The notes beneath the pieces were generated by a model that was given only the letters and a program-made list of their open reading frames with translations, had not been told where the DNA came from and made no database searches. A stretch of DNA of 64,000 bases, from contig NZ_JAEQMG010000140.1 in assembly GCF_016680995.1 (NCBI RefSeq), positions 1 to 64,000 on the forward strand. The letters are read 5' to 3'. Below are positions 1-8,470 of this stretch, piece by piece. Position 1 is the first letter of the stretch; each line of letters begins with the position of its first letter. This DNA is from Ruminococcus difficilis. Lineage in GTDB: Bacteria > Bacillota_A > Clostridia > Oscillospirales > Acutalibacteraceae. Position numbers and translations under genes: made by a program.

Positions 1-797
1 TCCTGAAGCGAAGCGGAGCAGAAGAAGTACTGCTGCTTGAGTCTGAGCACCTTGCCCTCGTACTTGTTGTCGTTGGGATAGAGAACCTTGGAGATATTCT
101 CGGCGTCGTTCTTCTCCTTGACAGCGAGGTCGTACTCGGTGTTGTTGAACGCGGTGAAGTCGAAGTCGTTGACAGCCTCAGCCTGCCACAGACGGAGGGT
201 GTTGATGTTGTCGGTCTTGCAGCCGATTACAGCCATATCGTAGGGAACTGCCTTTACGGTCTGATCCTTGAACGCTACGGTGACGGTCTCGTCCTCCTTG
301 CGGATGCACCACGGATCCTCAAAGCGCTGCCAGTTGTCGGCAACCTCTACCTGATAGCCGTCCTTGATGAGCTGCTTGAACAGGCCGTACTTATAGCGGA
401 TTCCGTAACCGTCGAGGGGTACCTCATGGGTAGCGGCTGAGTCGAGATAGCAGGCTGCGAGTCTGCCGAGACCGCCGTTGCCGAGAGCAGCGTCGTCGAT
501 GTCCTCGAATACGTTGATGTCGATGCCCTTCTTCTTGAGAAGCTTCTTTACCTCGTCGAGAATGCCGAGGCAATAGAGGTTGTTGTACATCATTCTGCCC
601 ATCAGGAACTCCGCGGACATGTAGTACGCGCGTCTTTCACTGTTGTGCTTTGCCTTGCTCTTTGCCCAGTTGGGAGCGATTTCGCCCATTACAGCCTTGC
701 CGAGAGCAAGGTGAAGCTCGGAAGCGGTAAGCTCCTCAATCTTCTTGCAGTACATGGACTGAGCGGTAAGCTCAAGCTTTTCCATAATATTTGACAT
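1..797 (-). CDS. glgP: Glycogen/maltodextrin phosphorylase, N-terminal part (cut by window edge)
   Basis: The 265 N-terminal residues of a GT35 alpha-glucan phosphorylase; the rest lies outside the window. The family releases glucose-1-phosphate from glycogen or maltodextrin using phosphate and pyridoxal phosphate. The segment GNGGLGRLAACYLDS and the following region around DGYGIRYKYGLFKQ are strongly conserved in the family. The ATG at 797 is chosen because a GGAGG lies just upstream, inside the end of malQ; only two bases separate the malQ stop from this start, so the two genes are translationally linked. PLP-binding and catalytic residues are C-terminal and cannot be checked here. Confidence 0.93.
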   Translation of the reverse strand, partial: MSNIMEKLELTAQSMYCKKIEELTASELHLALGKAVMGEIAPNWAKSKAKHNSERRAYYMSAEFLMGRMMYNNLYCLGILDEVKKLLKKKGIDINVFEDIDDAALGNGGLGRLAACYLDSAATHEVPLDGYGIRYKYGLFKQLIKDGYQVEVADNWQRFEDPWCIRKEDETVTVAFKDQTVKAVPYDMAVIGCKTDNINTLRLWQAEAVNDFDFTAFNNTEYDLAVKEKNDAENISKVLYPNDNKYEGKVLRLKQQYFFCSASLQ

Positions 798-799
798 TA

Positions 800-2284
800 T
801 TATTCCTCCAGTCGTCCGCATTTAACAGACATTGTTTTTAATTTTTCCGCCAGTTCCTTAGTGAAAGCGTCCTCAGTCACTCTCCATGTCCAGTTGTTGC
901 CGAGAACCGACGGTGTATTCATCCTCGCTTCCTTGCCGAGTCCGAGCAGATCCTGCATAGGCACTATAGCCATGTCCGCCTTGCTTTCGTAGGCGGTGCG
1001 GATCAGACCCCAGTTAAACGGCTCGTCAGGAGGCATTTTGCAGTATTCTCTTGCGTATCTGACGTCTTCGGGGTTAGCGGTTTCGAGCCAGCCCATCAGA
1101 GTGTCGTTATCGTGAGTACCTGTATAAACAACGCAGTTGTTTGTGTACTTGTGAGGCAGATAGTCATTTTCCTCGCCGCTGTCGAACGCGAACTCGAGAA
1201 CCTTCATTCCGGGATAACCGGTCTGCTCCATGAGCTCGGTGACGTCGGGAGTGAGTGTGCCGAGATCCTCGGCTACGATTTCAAACTTGCCGACAGCCTC
1301 TTCCATCATGCGGAAGAACTTGATTCTCGGGCCGACTACCCACTCGCCGTTGATAGCGTTCTCGGCGGGATAAGGAATGGAGTAGTAGCTCGCGAAGGCG
1401 CGGAAGTGGTCGATACGGGTGATGTCGTAGAGCTTTGACGCCGCCTTGACACGCTCAAACCACCACTCGTAGTCGGTCTGCTCGAGGTAATCCCAGTCGT
1501 AGAGCGGGTTGCCCCAGAGCTGTCCCGTCTCGGAGAAGTAATCGGGCGGACAGCCTGCAACAGCGATGGGGTCGCCGTCGTCGTAGAGCTGGAAGATTTC
1601 GGGGTTAGCCCAGGTGTCGGCGCTGTCCATAGCGACGTAGATCGGCATGTCGCCCATGATCTTGATTCCGAGACCGTTTACGTACGCGCGGAAGCTCTCC
1701 CACTGCTCGTAGAACTTGAACTGAACGAACTTCCAGAAGGAGATCTCCTTTCTGAGTCTGCGCTCATAACGCGCAAGCGCCTCTGGCTCGCGCATCTTGA
1801 TGTCCTCAGGCCACTCTGTCCACGACTTCATATCGAAGCTGTTCTTGACCGCCATATACAGCGCGTAGTTCTTGAGCCACTTGCTGTTCTTGCGGGTGAA
1901 CACACGGAACTTCTTCTGGTCCTTTTTTCTGAAATTCTCGTGAGCGATTCTCAGAACTGCGAACCTGTTGTTGTAAATCTTCTCATAGTCAACCTGCTGA
2001 GGGTTGTCGCCCCAGTCGCGGCTGTCGAGCTCCTCCTTGGTAACAAGACCTTCCTCGACCAGCGTGTCGAGATCAATCAGGTACGGGTTGCCCGCATAGG
2101 TTGAGAATGACTGGTACGGCGAGTCGCCGTAGCTTGTCGGGCCAACGGGAAGAATCTGCCAGATTGTCTGACCTGACTCCTTGAGGTAATCCGCGAATTT
2201 GCGAGCCTCTTTGCCGATGGTGCCGATTCCGTAGGGGGAAGGAAGCGAAGTGATGGATAATAATACGCCTGCGCTTCTTGCCAT
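800..2284 (-). CDS. malQ: 4-alpha-glucanotransferase (amylomaltase, GH77)
   Basis: 494 residues, the full length of bacterial amylomaltase, a cytoplasmic enzyme that transfers 4-alpha-glucan segments between maltodextrins so that phosphorylase can work on longer chains. The N-terminus has the typical SLPSPYGIG motif. The GH77 catalytic residues are visible: the nucleophile Asp292 in RIDHFRAF, the acid/base Glu339 in IVAEDLG, and Asp392 in GTHDND. The start at 2284 follows a GGAG. The gene is first in a leftward pair with glgP, a usual pairing for glycogen and maltodextrin use, and has a clear upstream promoter. Confidence 0.95.
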   Translation of the reverse strand: MARSAGVLLSITSLPSPYGIGTIGKEARKFADYLKESGQTIWQILPVGPTSYGDSPYQSFSTYAGNPYLIDLDTLVEEGLVTKEELDSRDWGDNPQQVDYEKIYNNRFAVLRIAHENFRKKDQKKFRVFTRKNSKWLKNYALYMAVKNSFDMKSWTEWPEDIKMREPEALARYERRLRKEISFWKFVQFKFYEQWESFRAYVNGLGIKIMGDMPIYVAMDSADTWANPEIFQLYDDGDPIAVAGCPPDYFSETGQLWGNPLYDWDYLEQTDYEWWFERVKAASKLYDITRIDHFRAFASYYSIPYPAENAINGEWVVGPRIKFFRMMEEAVGKFEIVAEDLGTLTPDVTELMEQTGYPGMKVLEFAFDSGEENDYLPHKYTNNCVVYTGTHDNDTLMGWLETANPEDVRYAREYCKMPPDEPFNWGLIRTAYESKADMAIVPMQDLLGLGKEARMNTPSVLGNNWTWRVTEDAFTKELAEKLKTMSVKCGRLEE

Positions 2285-2373
2285 AAATAATCAACTCCAT
2301 TCTGACGGATATTAATTTTTCTATGTCCTCGCTGATTTCCTCGTTAGTCACACGGGCACATAGTATCAAGTGT

Positions 2374-2402
2374 ATTTTATCATAAAAAGCATTTCTTTTC
2401 AA
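2374..2402 (-). promoter_or_regulatory. Sigma-A promoter of malQ-glgP
   Basis: On the minus strand, a -35 TTGAAA and a -10 TAAAAT are separated by 17 bp, leaving a leader of roughly 80 nt before malQ. Confidence 0.75.
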
Positions 2403-2415
2403 GTATTTTAGCAAG

Positions 2416-2450
2416 CATTCGTTAACTTTTTTTGTAAAAGTTAGCGAATG
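2416..2450. repeat. Inverted repeat upstream of malQ
   Basis: Two 15-nt arms (cattcgttaactttt and aaaagttagcgaatg) with one G-T wobble and a 5-nt spacer, immediately upstream of the malQ -35 box. There is no strong T-run on either side, so an operator is as likely as a terminator. The rest of the 2285-2662 interval holds only the malQ promoter and the terminator of the next gene. Confidence 0.5.
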
Positions 2451-2605
2451 AACCCGTCGATAATGCCCATTGATTTGGTAAGTGTGTGCACCGGTGGGTG
2501 CCTCCTCCGCCTTTTTTAACAATCATCTGCCTGAAATGTTCATAAACGGCGGGTCAGACTTTCTGCTTTCGGCAAGTGCGGCTGTCTCTGTCATACTTTT
2601 TATGG

Positions 2606-2644
2606 TAAAAAAACAGGACAGAAAAGCCTGTGCCTTTCTGTCCC
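2606..2644 (-). terminator. Rho-independent terminator of the surface-protein gene
   Basis: A 12-bp stem with a 4-nt loop (ggacagaaaagc / gcctttctgtcc, one wobble), followed on the minus strand by TGTTTTTTT, about 20 bp after the stop at 2663. Confidence 0.85.
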
Positions 2645-2662
2645 GAATATTAATTCAGTTTA

Positions 2663-4096
2663 TTAATTTGAGTACTTTCTTCTGTAGAAGTAGACAGCGC
2701 CGACTCCTGCAACGAGAGTGATCAGAACAGCGATCGCAGGGAATGCCTCGCCTGTCTTTACGGTGCCGTTAGCCTCTGACTTTGTAGCCTCGGACTTGGT
2801 CGCCTCGTCCTTTGTAGCGGCTGTGGTGGGCTGTACGGTGGCGGGAGCCGCGGTAGTCGCCTCAACGGTTGTGGGCTCTGCGGTTGTAGGCTCTGCTGTG
2901 GTGGGCTCGGCTGTTGTAGGCTCAACGATGGGCTCTGCGCCGTTGATTGCGGGAATTACATAGGTGTAGATAATAGGCTCGCCCTTGCCGGTCTCCGTGG
3001 ATTGCGCGTTGATAGTAACGGTCACGGTTCTCTCAACGGGTGAGGGAGCCGCTTCGAGCGTCCATGTCTGCTGTTTTTCCTCGCCGACCTTCAGGCTCGG
3101 ATAGGCGACTCCGCTGCTGCTGCCTGTAACGGTAACGCCTTCGGGCAGATCAAGGTACATGCCGACGCCGCTGAGCTCGCTGTTGCCTGTGTTGCTGACG
3201 TAGGAGGTCAGTCTGACGGGATTGTAGCTGTTGCCGTCCTCAGAGATGGTGAAGCTGCCGTCGATCTTGGTCGCGCCGAGCTTGAGCTCGCTTCCTTCAC
3301 TGACGTCGATATAGCCGAGACCGTAGTAGGTCGTGAGTACACGGGTTTCGCCGGGTGCAAGCTCGCGCTCGAGCCAGATAACGTTTACCGCGCTGTCGCC
3401 GATTTCCTCCGACGTATCGATCTCGGGAACAAGCGGATAATTTGAGTCGCCGAAGTTTCTGAACTGTACCACGTCGGGCTTGCCTGCGCCTGCAGCAAAT
3501 GTACCTGTGCCGATCGTCTTGGGGCTCTGGAGGCTGTCGAACGCCTGGAAGGACGCGGGAATAGCATCGCCCTCAAACTGTGTCTTTGTGCTGATCGCGC
3601 CTACGCCCGCAACACGGAAGGGAGCATGGTCGTTGCCCTCAACCATGGTGTCGAGGAAGAACTTGCCGCCGACGTTCTTTGATGTGTCGGTGTTGTTTGT
3701 GAGTGTGAGTGAAAACTCGGCGGTATCCATCGCGCCGTTGGTGTTGTTGCCGATAATGCGGATGGTTCTTACAACATCGATGCCGTAAACCTTTGATGTA
3801 CCGGTGAGCGTAAGGTTCGCGGGATCGACAACGTCGTCATAGAAGTCCGGAACGCTCATGCTTTCGTTTACGCTGACATACGGACGTGAGGTAGCGTCGG
3901 CAGTATCTCCGTTACGCGATATAAACGAGTACAGCAGATTGCCGCCTTTCGCGCTGAACATATCCATTCTGTTAGTGCTTGTTCTTACAATAATGTTTTC
4001 ATTCTCAAGTCTCGCCGCGGAAACGCTGATAACTGCAGTTGCCGCGAGAGCCGCCGCAGCACCGATAGCCGCGACTTTTTTCATTATCTTTCTCAT
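2663..4096 (-). CDS. Secreted surface protein with Thr/Pro-Glu stalk and C-terminal anchor
   Basis: 477 residues. It has an N-terminal signal peptide (MRKIMKKVAAIGAAAALAA, ending near VSAA) and a large beta-rich extracellular body with NEW3/CARDB-like stretches. A low-complexity stalk of PTTAE/PTTVE repeats follows. The C-terminus is a TVKTGE motif, a hydrophobic helix and RRK, which resembles a variant sortase signal (LPXTG-like) or a simple membrane anchor. The start at 4096 is preferred over an upstream in-frame ATG at 4174 because the promoter -10 lies at 4143-4148, so the upstream codon would not be transcribed, and an AGGAG precedes 4096. The function of the body is not recognised. Confidence 0.8.
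   Translation of the reverse strand: MRKIMKKVAAIGAAAALAATAVISVSAARLENENIIVRTSTNRMDMFSAKGGNLLYSFISRNGDTADATSRPYVSVNESMSVPDFYDDVVDPANLTLTGTSKVYGIDVVRTIRIIGNNTNGAMDTAEFSLTLTNNTDTSKNVGGKFFLDTMVEGNDHAPFRVAGVGAISTKTQFEGDAIPASFQAFDSLQSPKTIGTGTFAAGAGKPDVVQFRNFGDSNYPLVPEIDTSEEIGDSAVNVIWLERELAPGETRVLTTYYGLGYIDVSEGSELKLGATKIDGSFTISEDGNSYNPVRLTSYVSNTGNSELSGVGMYLDLPEGVTVTGSSSGVAYPSLKVGEEKQQTWTLEAAPSPVERTVTVTINAQSTETGKGEPIIYTYVIPAINGAEPIVEPTTAEPTTAEPTTAEPTTVEATTAAPATVQPTTAATKDEATKSEATKSEANGTVKTGEAFPAIAVLITLVAGVGAVYFYRRKYSN
2868..2930 (-). repeat. Tandem 15-bp repeat encoding PTTAE
   Basis: About four degenerate copies of a 15-bp unit inside the surface-protein gene encode the Thr/Pro/Glu stalk. Confidence 0.8.
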
Positions 4097-4142
4097 GATA
4101 AAATAATCTCCTTTCGGAATCCATGCGGATTTTTCCGAGATA

Positions 4143-4171
4143 AATATATCATCACTTTTCACCAAAGTCAA
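4143..4171 (-). promoter_or_regulatory. Sigma-A promoter of the surface-protein gene
   Basis: Minus strand: -35 TTGACT, 17-bp spacer, -10 TATATT, about 47 bp upstream of the chosen start codon. Confidence 0.75.
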
Positions 4172-4239
4172 CATTTTCCAAATCGAAAAAAATAAATTTT
4201 ATATTTATGCAGAATCAGCCGAATTCTCCGTTTTGTCAA

Positions 4240-4256
4240 TTGTGCACCCTGCACAA
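4240..4256. promoter_or_regulatory. Operator-like inverted repeat between surface-protein gene and rnfC
   Basis: A perfect 7-bp inverted repeat, TTGTGCA-ccc-TGCACAA, lies in the divergent interval 4097-4434. The TTGT...ACAA ends resemble Rex-type redox operators, but the spacer is 3 bp rather than the usual 4, so the regulator is only a guess. Confidence 0.45.
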
Positions 4257-4356
4257 CGATACAACTCTGTTTTCATGGAATACCCACAAAGAACGGCGGC
4301 ACGGTTTTTTGTGAAACTTCGATAAATTCAAAACCGTATTTCTGACAAAAATCACA

Positions 4357-4385
4357 TATACAAAAACCCTTTTAAATGGTATAAT
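4357..4385 (+). promoter_or_regulatory. Sigma-A promoter of the rnf operon
   Basis: -35 TATACA, 17-bp spacer, -10 TATAAT, followed by a leader of about 45 nt ending in GAGGAGG before rnfC. Confidence 0.7.
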
Positions 4386-4434
4386 AACTACATATGCGCT
4401 CAAACAGAGTTGTAACCAAACGAGGAGGAAATAT

Positions 4435-5745
4435 ATGAAACTACACGGTATTCATGTGCCGCACAAGAAAAACACGGCACATCTGCCGCCTGTACGGCTT
4501 GAGCCGCCAAAGACCGTGGCTATCCCGATGTCCATGCACATCGGCAGACCTGCAAAGCCCGTCGTCAAGCGCGGCGACGAGGTCAAGGTCGGCACCCTGA
4601 TCGCCGAGGCGGACGGATACATCTCAGCGCCGATTCACTCGAGCGTTTCGGGCAAGGTGCAGAAGATTGACGAGATCACCATTATGAACGGCTCGAAGGT
4701 GCCATGTATTCTTATCGACAGCGACGGCTTGCAGACCCCCGACGAAAGCATTACGCTGCCTGGGGTTCACGACCTCGACAGCTTCATCGACGCGGTGAAG
4801 AACAGCGGCTCCGTCGGACTCGGCGGCGCGGGCTTCCCTACCTTCGTGAAGTTTGTCACAAAGGATCTCTCGGTTTTCAAGTACGTTATCATCAACGCCG
4901 CGGAGTGCGAGCCGTACATAACCTCGGACACGCGCACGATGCTCGACCGCACGGACTCGATCAGAAAGGGTATCGAGGCGATGAAAAAGTACCTCGGCGT
5001 AAAGACCTTCATAATCGGCATCGAGGACAACAAGCCCGAGGCTATCGCGAAGATGAAGGAGCTCGCCTCACAGACAGACGGCGTTACCGTCAAGGTGCTG
5101 CCCGCGATGTACCCTCAGGGCGGCGAGAAGGTGCTGATTTACAACTGCACGGGCAAAATCGTCCCCAAGGGCGGCTTGCCGCTGGACGTCGGCGCGATTG
5201 TGATAAACGTCACGACCCTCGCCTTCATTGCGGAGTACCTCGAAACGGGCATGCCGCTTGTTGAGAAGTGCGTGACCGTCGACGGAAGCGCGGTAAAGGA
5301 ACCAAAAAACGTCATCGCGCCTATCGGAATGAGCATTGCCGATCTGCTCGAGGCGGCGGGCGGCTGCAGGGAAGAGCCTGCGAAGGTGCTCTACGGCGGC
5401 CCGATGATGGGTATTGCCGTGCCCACGCTTGACAGCCCGGTATTGAAGAACACAAACGCTATTGTCGCGATGGACAGACGCGAGGCAAAGCCGCCGAGGA
5501 CTACTCCGTGCATAAACTGCGGCTCGTGCATCAACCACTGTCCGCTGAAGCTCGACCCGCGCGAGATCGCGATTTCCTACAAAATGAACGACGCGGAATC
5601 GCTCGAAAAGCTCTGCGTTGACCTCTGTATGGAGTGCGGCTGCTGCTCGTACATCTGCCCTGCGCACAGACCGCTCGTGCAGACAAATAAGTTAGCGAAG
5701 TTCGTGCTCAGGCAGTATCAGAACAGCAAAAAGGAGGGCAAATGA
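4435..5745 (+). CDS. rnfC: Rnf complex subunit RnfC
   Basis: 436 residues. RnfC is the peripheral NADH/FMN- and iron-sulfur-containing subunit of the Rnf complex, which couples ferredoxin:NAD electron transfer to Na+ or H+ pumping. The N-terminus has the barrel-sandwich domain (around KPVVKRGDEVKVGTLIAEA). The nucleotide/FMN-binding domain contains GLGGAGFPTFVKF. Two [4Fe-4S] ligand sets follow near the C-terminus (CINCGSCINHCP and CMECGCCSYICP). It is first in a six-gene operon and overlaps rnfD by four bases. The long Ala/Pro-rich tail seen in some proteobacterial RnfC proteins is absent. Confidence 0.96.
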   Translation: MKLHGIHVPHKKNTAHLPPVRLEPPKTVAIPMSMHIGRPAKPVVKRGDEVKVGTLIAEADGYISAPIHSSVSGKVQKIDEITIMNGSKVPCILIDSDGLQTPDESITLPGVHDLDSFIDAVKNSGSVGLGGAGFPTFVKFVTKDLSVFKYVIINAAECEPYITSDTRTMLDRTDSIRKGIEAMKKYLGVKTFIIGIEDNKPEAIAKMKELASQTDGVTVKVLPAMYPQGGEKVLIYNCTGKIVPKGGLPLDVGAIVINVTTLAFIAEYLETGMPLVEKCVTVDGSAVKEPKNVIAPIGMSIADLLEAAGGCREEPAKVLYGGPMMGIAVPTLDSPVLKNTNAIVAMDRREAKPPRTTPCINCGSCINHCPLKLDPREIAISYKMNDAESLEKLCVDLCMECGCCSYICPAHRPLVQTNKLAKFVLRQYQNSKKEGK

Positions 5746-6680
5746 TGAACAAGCTGATTTCAACCGTTTCGCCCCACTTCCATACGCCGCGCAGCACACA
5801 GATGATAATGCTCGACGTTATCATCGCGCTCGTGCCCGCGGAAATCGCCTCGGCGATAATCTTCGGCTGGCGCGCGCTCCTTATCGTGGCGGTATGCGTC
5901 GGCACCTGCGTGCTCTCGGAGTTCCTCTTTGAGAAGCTCTGCAAGAGAGAGAACACCGTTTCCGACCTCTCGTCGATCGTGACGGGAATCCTGCTCGCCT
6001 TCAACCTGCCCGTGACTATCCCGATTTGGCAGGCGATGCTCGGCAGCGTTATCGCGATAATCGTGGTAAAGCAGCTCTTCGGCGGCATTGGTCAGAACTT
6101 CGCTAACCCTGCCATCACCGCAAGAATCATCATGCTCGTAGCGTTCTCGGGCGACATGACAAAGTGGATAACCCCAAGCGGCTTCTTCACCGACGTCAAC
6201 GCCTCAACAAGCGCGACGCCGCTGCTCGCGATGACCAACGGCACCGACGTACCCTCGTACCTCGACCTCTTCCTCGGCAGACACGGCGGCTCGCTCGGCG
6301 AGACCTGCGCGCTTGCGCTTCTGCTCGGCGGCGGATATCTGCTCGTGCGCCGCGTAATAACATGGCACACTCCCGTCGCGTTCATCGGCACCGTCGCGCT
6401 CATGTCGCTCGTCTGCGGCAAGGACGTGCCCGGTCAGGTGCTCTCGGGCGGTCTGCTGCTCGGCGCGTTCTTCATGGCGACCGACTACGCCACAACTCCA
6501 AACACAAAATGGGGCAAGATCATCTTCGGCGTGGGCTGCGGTCTTATCACCATACTTATCCGCTTCTGGGGCAACTACCCCGAGGGCGTGAGCTACTCGA
6601 TACTCCTTATGAATATCCTCACGCCGTACATCTCCAAGCTCACGCGCTCAAAGCCGCTGGTGGGAGGTGTTGAGGAATGA
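5742..6680 (+). CDS. rnfD: Rnf complex subunit RnfD
   Basis: 312 residues with about eight or nine hydrophobic segments. RnfD is the integral membrane flavoprotein of Rnf and family members carry an FMN attached covalently to a threonine. The likely attachment threonine is in TSATPL, where the canonical SGAT has a Ser instead of Gly. The ATDYATTP segment is also conserved in the family. It overlaps rnfC and rnfG by four bases each. Confidence 0.95.
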   Translation: MMNKLISTVSPHFHTPRSTQMIMLDVIIALVPAEIASAIIFGWRALLIVAVCVGTCVLSEFLFEKLCKRENTVSDLSSIVTGILLAFNLPVTIPIWQAMLGSVIAIIVVKQLFGGIGQNFANPAITARIIMLVAFSGDMTKWITPSGFFTDVNASTSATPLLAMTNGTDVPSYLDLFLGRHGGSLGETCALALLLGGGYLLVRRVITWHTPVAFIGTVALMSLVCGKDVPGQVLSGGLLLGAFFMATDYATTPNTKWGKIIFGVGCGLITILIRFWGNYPEGVSYSILLMNILTPYISKLTRSKPLVGGVEE

Positions 6681-7192
6681 AAGACATAATCAAGCCCATC
6701 GCGGTACTCGGCGCTATCTGTCTTGTCGTCACCGCGCTGCTGGCATATATCAACTCCGTCACCTCGCCGATAATCCTCGCCGCCGAACAGAAGGCTGCAG
6801 AGGAAGCGCGGCTCGAGGTCATGCCCGAGGCAAACAGCTTTGAGAAAATCGACTCCGAGCTTCCCGAGGGAGTTACGGAAGCATACCTTGCCGACAACGG
6901 CGGCTATGTTTTCATGCTGACCACAAAGGGCTACGGCGGCGACATCAAGCTCATCTGCGGTATCCTCGACGGCAAGCTGACAAAAATCAAAACCCTTTCG
7001 CACAACGAAACGAGCGGCATCGGCTCGAAGGTAGTCGCGGGCAACTACGGCGACAACTACATCGGTAAAAGTGAGGACGATTACTCTCAGGTCGACTCGG
7101 TAACGGGCGCGACGATCTCCTCAAAGGCATACAAAAAAGCGCTCGGCAACGCGTTTGCCGCTTACGATCAACTGACGAAGGAGGCGAAGTGA
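6677..7192 (+). CDS. rnfG: Rnf complex subunit RnfG
   Basis: 171 residues: one N-terminal membrane helix (IKPIAVLGAICLVVTALLAY) and an extracytoplasmic FMN-binding domain. The covalent flavin motif VTGATISS, a substrate site for ApbE-type flavin transferase, is near residues 139-146. No apbE gene is in the window. It overlaps rnfD and rnfE by four bases each. Confidence 0.95.
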   Translation: MKDIIKPIAVLGAICLVVTALLAYINSVTSPIILAAEQKAAEEARLEVMPEANSFEKIDSELPEGVTEAYLADNGGYVFMLTTKGYGGDIKLICGILDGKLTKIKTLSHNETSGIGSKVVAGNYGDNYIGKSEDDYSQVDSVTGATISSKAYKKALGNAFAAYDQLTKEAK

Positions 7193-7875
7193 TGAACACC
7201 CTGCAAAATTTCTCGAAGGGTCTTGTCAAGGAGAACCCCGTTCTCGTTCTCGTTCTCGGCACCTGCCCCACTCTCGCCACCTCCACAAGCATCTCAAACG
7301 CCCTCGGAATGGGCTTGGCGGCGACTGTCGTTCTGCTCTGCTCGAACATCGTTATCTCCGCGCTGCGCAAGGTCATTCCCGACAAGGTGCGCATTCCATG
7401 CTATATCGTGCTTATCGCGGGCTTCGTTACCATGGTTCAGATGCTCGTCAAGGCGTTCGCACCCGCTCTCGACGCGGCTCTGGGAATTTACCTGCCGCTG
7501 ATCGTCGTTAACTGCATTATCCTCGGTCGTGCGGAAATGTTCGCCAACAAGAACAAGGTTTTCGACTCCGCTGTCGACGCTCTCGGCATGGGCGCGGGCT
7601 TTACCCTCGCGCTGAGCCTGATGGCGCTTATCCGCGAGGTATTCGGCAACGGCACCTTCTTCGGTCTGCCTATCCCCGTACTTTACGACAACCACATCTC
7701 GATTCTCACGATGGCTCCCGGCGGCTTCTTCGTATTCGGTCTGCTCATCGCGGCGGTCAACAAGTTCTCCGCCCACAAGCCCAAGAAACAGGATTTCGGC
7801 TGCACGGGCTGTCCGTCGGCCGAGATCTGCTCGCACTCCTGCGTGAACAGAGAGGAGGCTGCGGCAAATGACTAA
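7189..7875 (+). CDS. rnfE: Rnf complex subunit RnfE
   Basis: 228 residues. It is an integral membrane subunit with six predicted helices, homologous to RnfA and NqrD. Helices I and IV of this family hold half-sites of a membrane iron-sulfur cluster; here GTCPTLA and NCIILGR carry the matching cysteines. The C-terminal tail contains an extra cysteine-rich stretch, CTGCPSAEICSHSC, that the core family fold does not need. It overlaps rnfA by eight bases. Confidence 0.94.
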   Translation: MMNTLQNFSKGLVKENPVLVLVLGTCPTLATSTSISNALGMGLAATVVLLCSNIVISALRKVIPDKVRIPCYIVLIAGFVTMVQMLVKAFAPALDAALGIYLPLIVVNCIILGRAEMFANKNKVFDSAVDALGMGAGFTLALSLMALIREVFGNGTFFGLPIPVLYDNHISILTMAPGGFFVFGLLIAAVNKFSAHKPKKQDFGCTGCPSAEICSHSCVNREEAAAND

Positions 7876-8458
7876 GCTGATCATTATCCTGCTCTCGGCG
7901 GTATTCATCAACAACTACGTGCTTTCGCGCTTCCTCGGTATCTGTCCGTTCCTCGGCGTCTCGAAGAAGCTCGACTCCGCGACGGGAATGAGCCTCGCGG
8001 TCATCTTCGTAATGCTGATGGCGACCGCGGCGACATATCCTATCCAGATTTACCTGCTCAACCCGAACGGTCTGGGCTATTTGCAGACGATCGTATTTAT
8101 CCTCGTCATCGCGGCTCTCGTTCAGCTCGTCGAGATAGTGCTCAAGCGGTTCGTACCCTCGCTGCACAAGTCGCTCGGCGTTTATCTGCCGCTTATCACC
8201 ACAAACTGCGCGGTTCTCGGCGTTACTATCCTCAACATCGACGAGGGCTACACCTTCCTTGAGGCGATGGTCAACTCGCTCGGAAGCGGTCTGGGCTTCT
8301 TCCTCGCGATGGTTATGTTCTCGGGCGTGCGCTCGGTGCTCGAAAAAGCCGACGTGCCCAAGAGCTTCAAGGGTCTGCCGATCACGCTCGTCGCGGCGGC
8401 TATCGTTTCGCTGTCGTTCTTAGGCTTCGGCGGCGTTATTGAAAATCTGTTCGCGTAA
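7868..8458 (+). CDS. rnfA: Rnf complex subunit RnfA
   Basis: 196 residues with six predicted membrane helices, a paralogue of RnfE in inverted topology. The cysteines in LGICPFLG and TTNCAVLG are the expected ligands of the [2Fe-2S] cluster shared with RnfE in the membrane. It is followed after 12 bases by rnfB, with AGGAGG in between. Confidence 0.95.
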   Translation: MTKLIIILLSAVFINNYVLSRFLGICPFLGVSKKLDSATGMSLAVIFVMLMATAATYPIQIYLLNPNGLGYLQTIVFILVIAALVQLVEIVLKRFVPSLHKSLGVYLPLITTNCAVLGVTILNIDEGYTFLEAMVNSLGSGLGFFLAMVMFSGVRSVLEKADVPKSFKGLPITLVAAAIVSLSFLGFGGVIENLFA

Positions 8459-8470
8459 GGAGGAAGTTAC

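Noticed and set aside
2868..2930. Short repeats that might suggest a CRISPR
   Set aside because: They are in-frame 15-bp units in the surface-protein gene without spacers; no cas genes are present.
4097..4174. Longer start for the surface protein at 4174
   Set aside because: The promoter lies between 4143 and 4171, so the upstream ATG would not be in the transcript.
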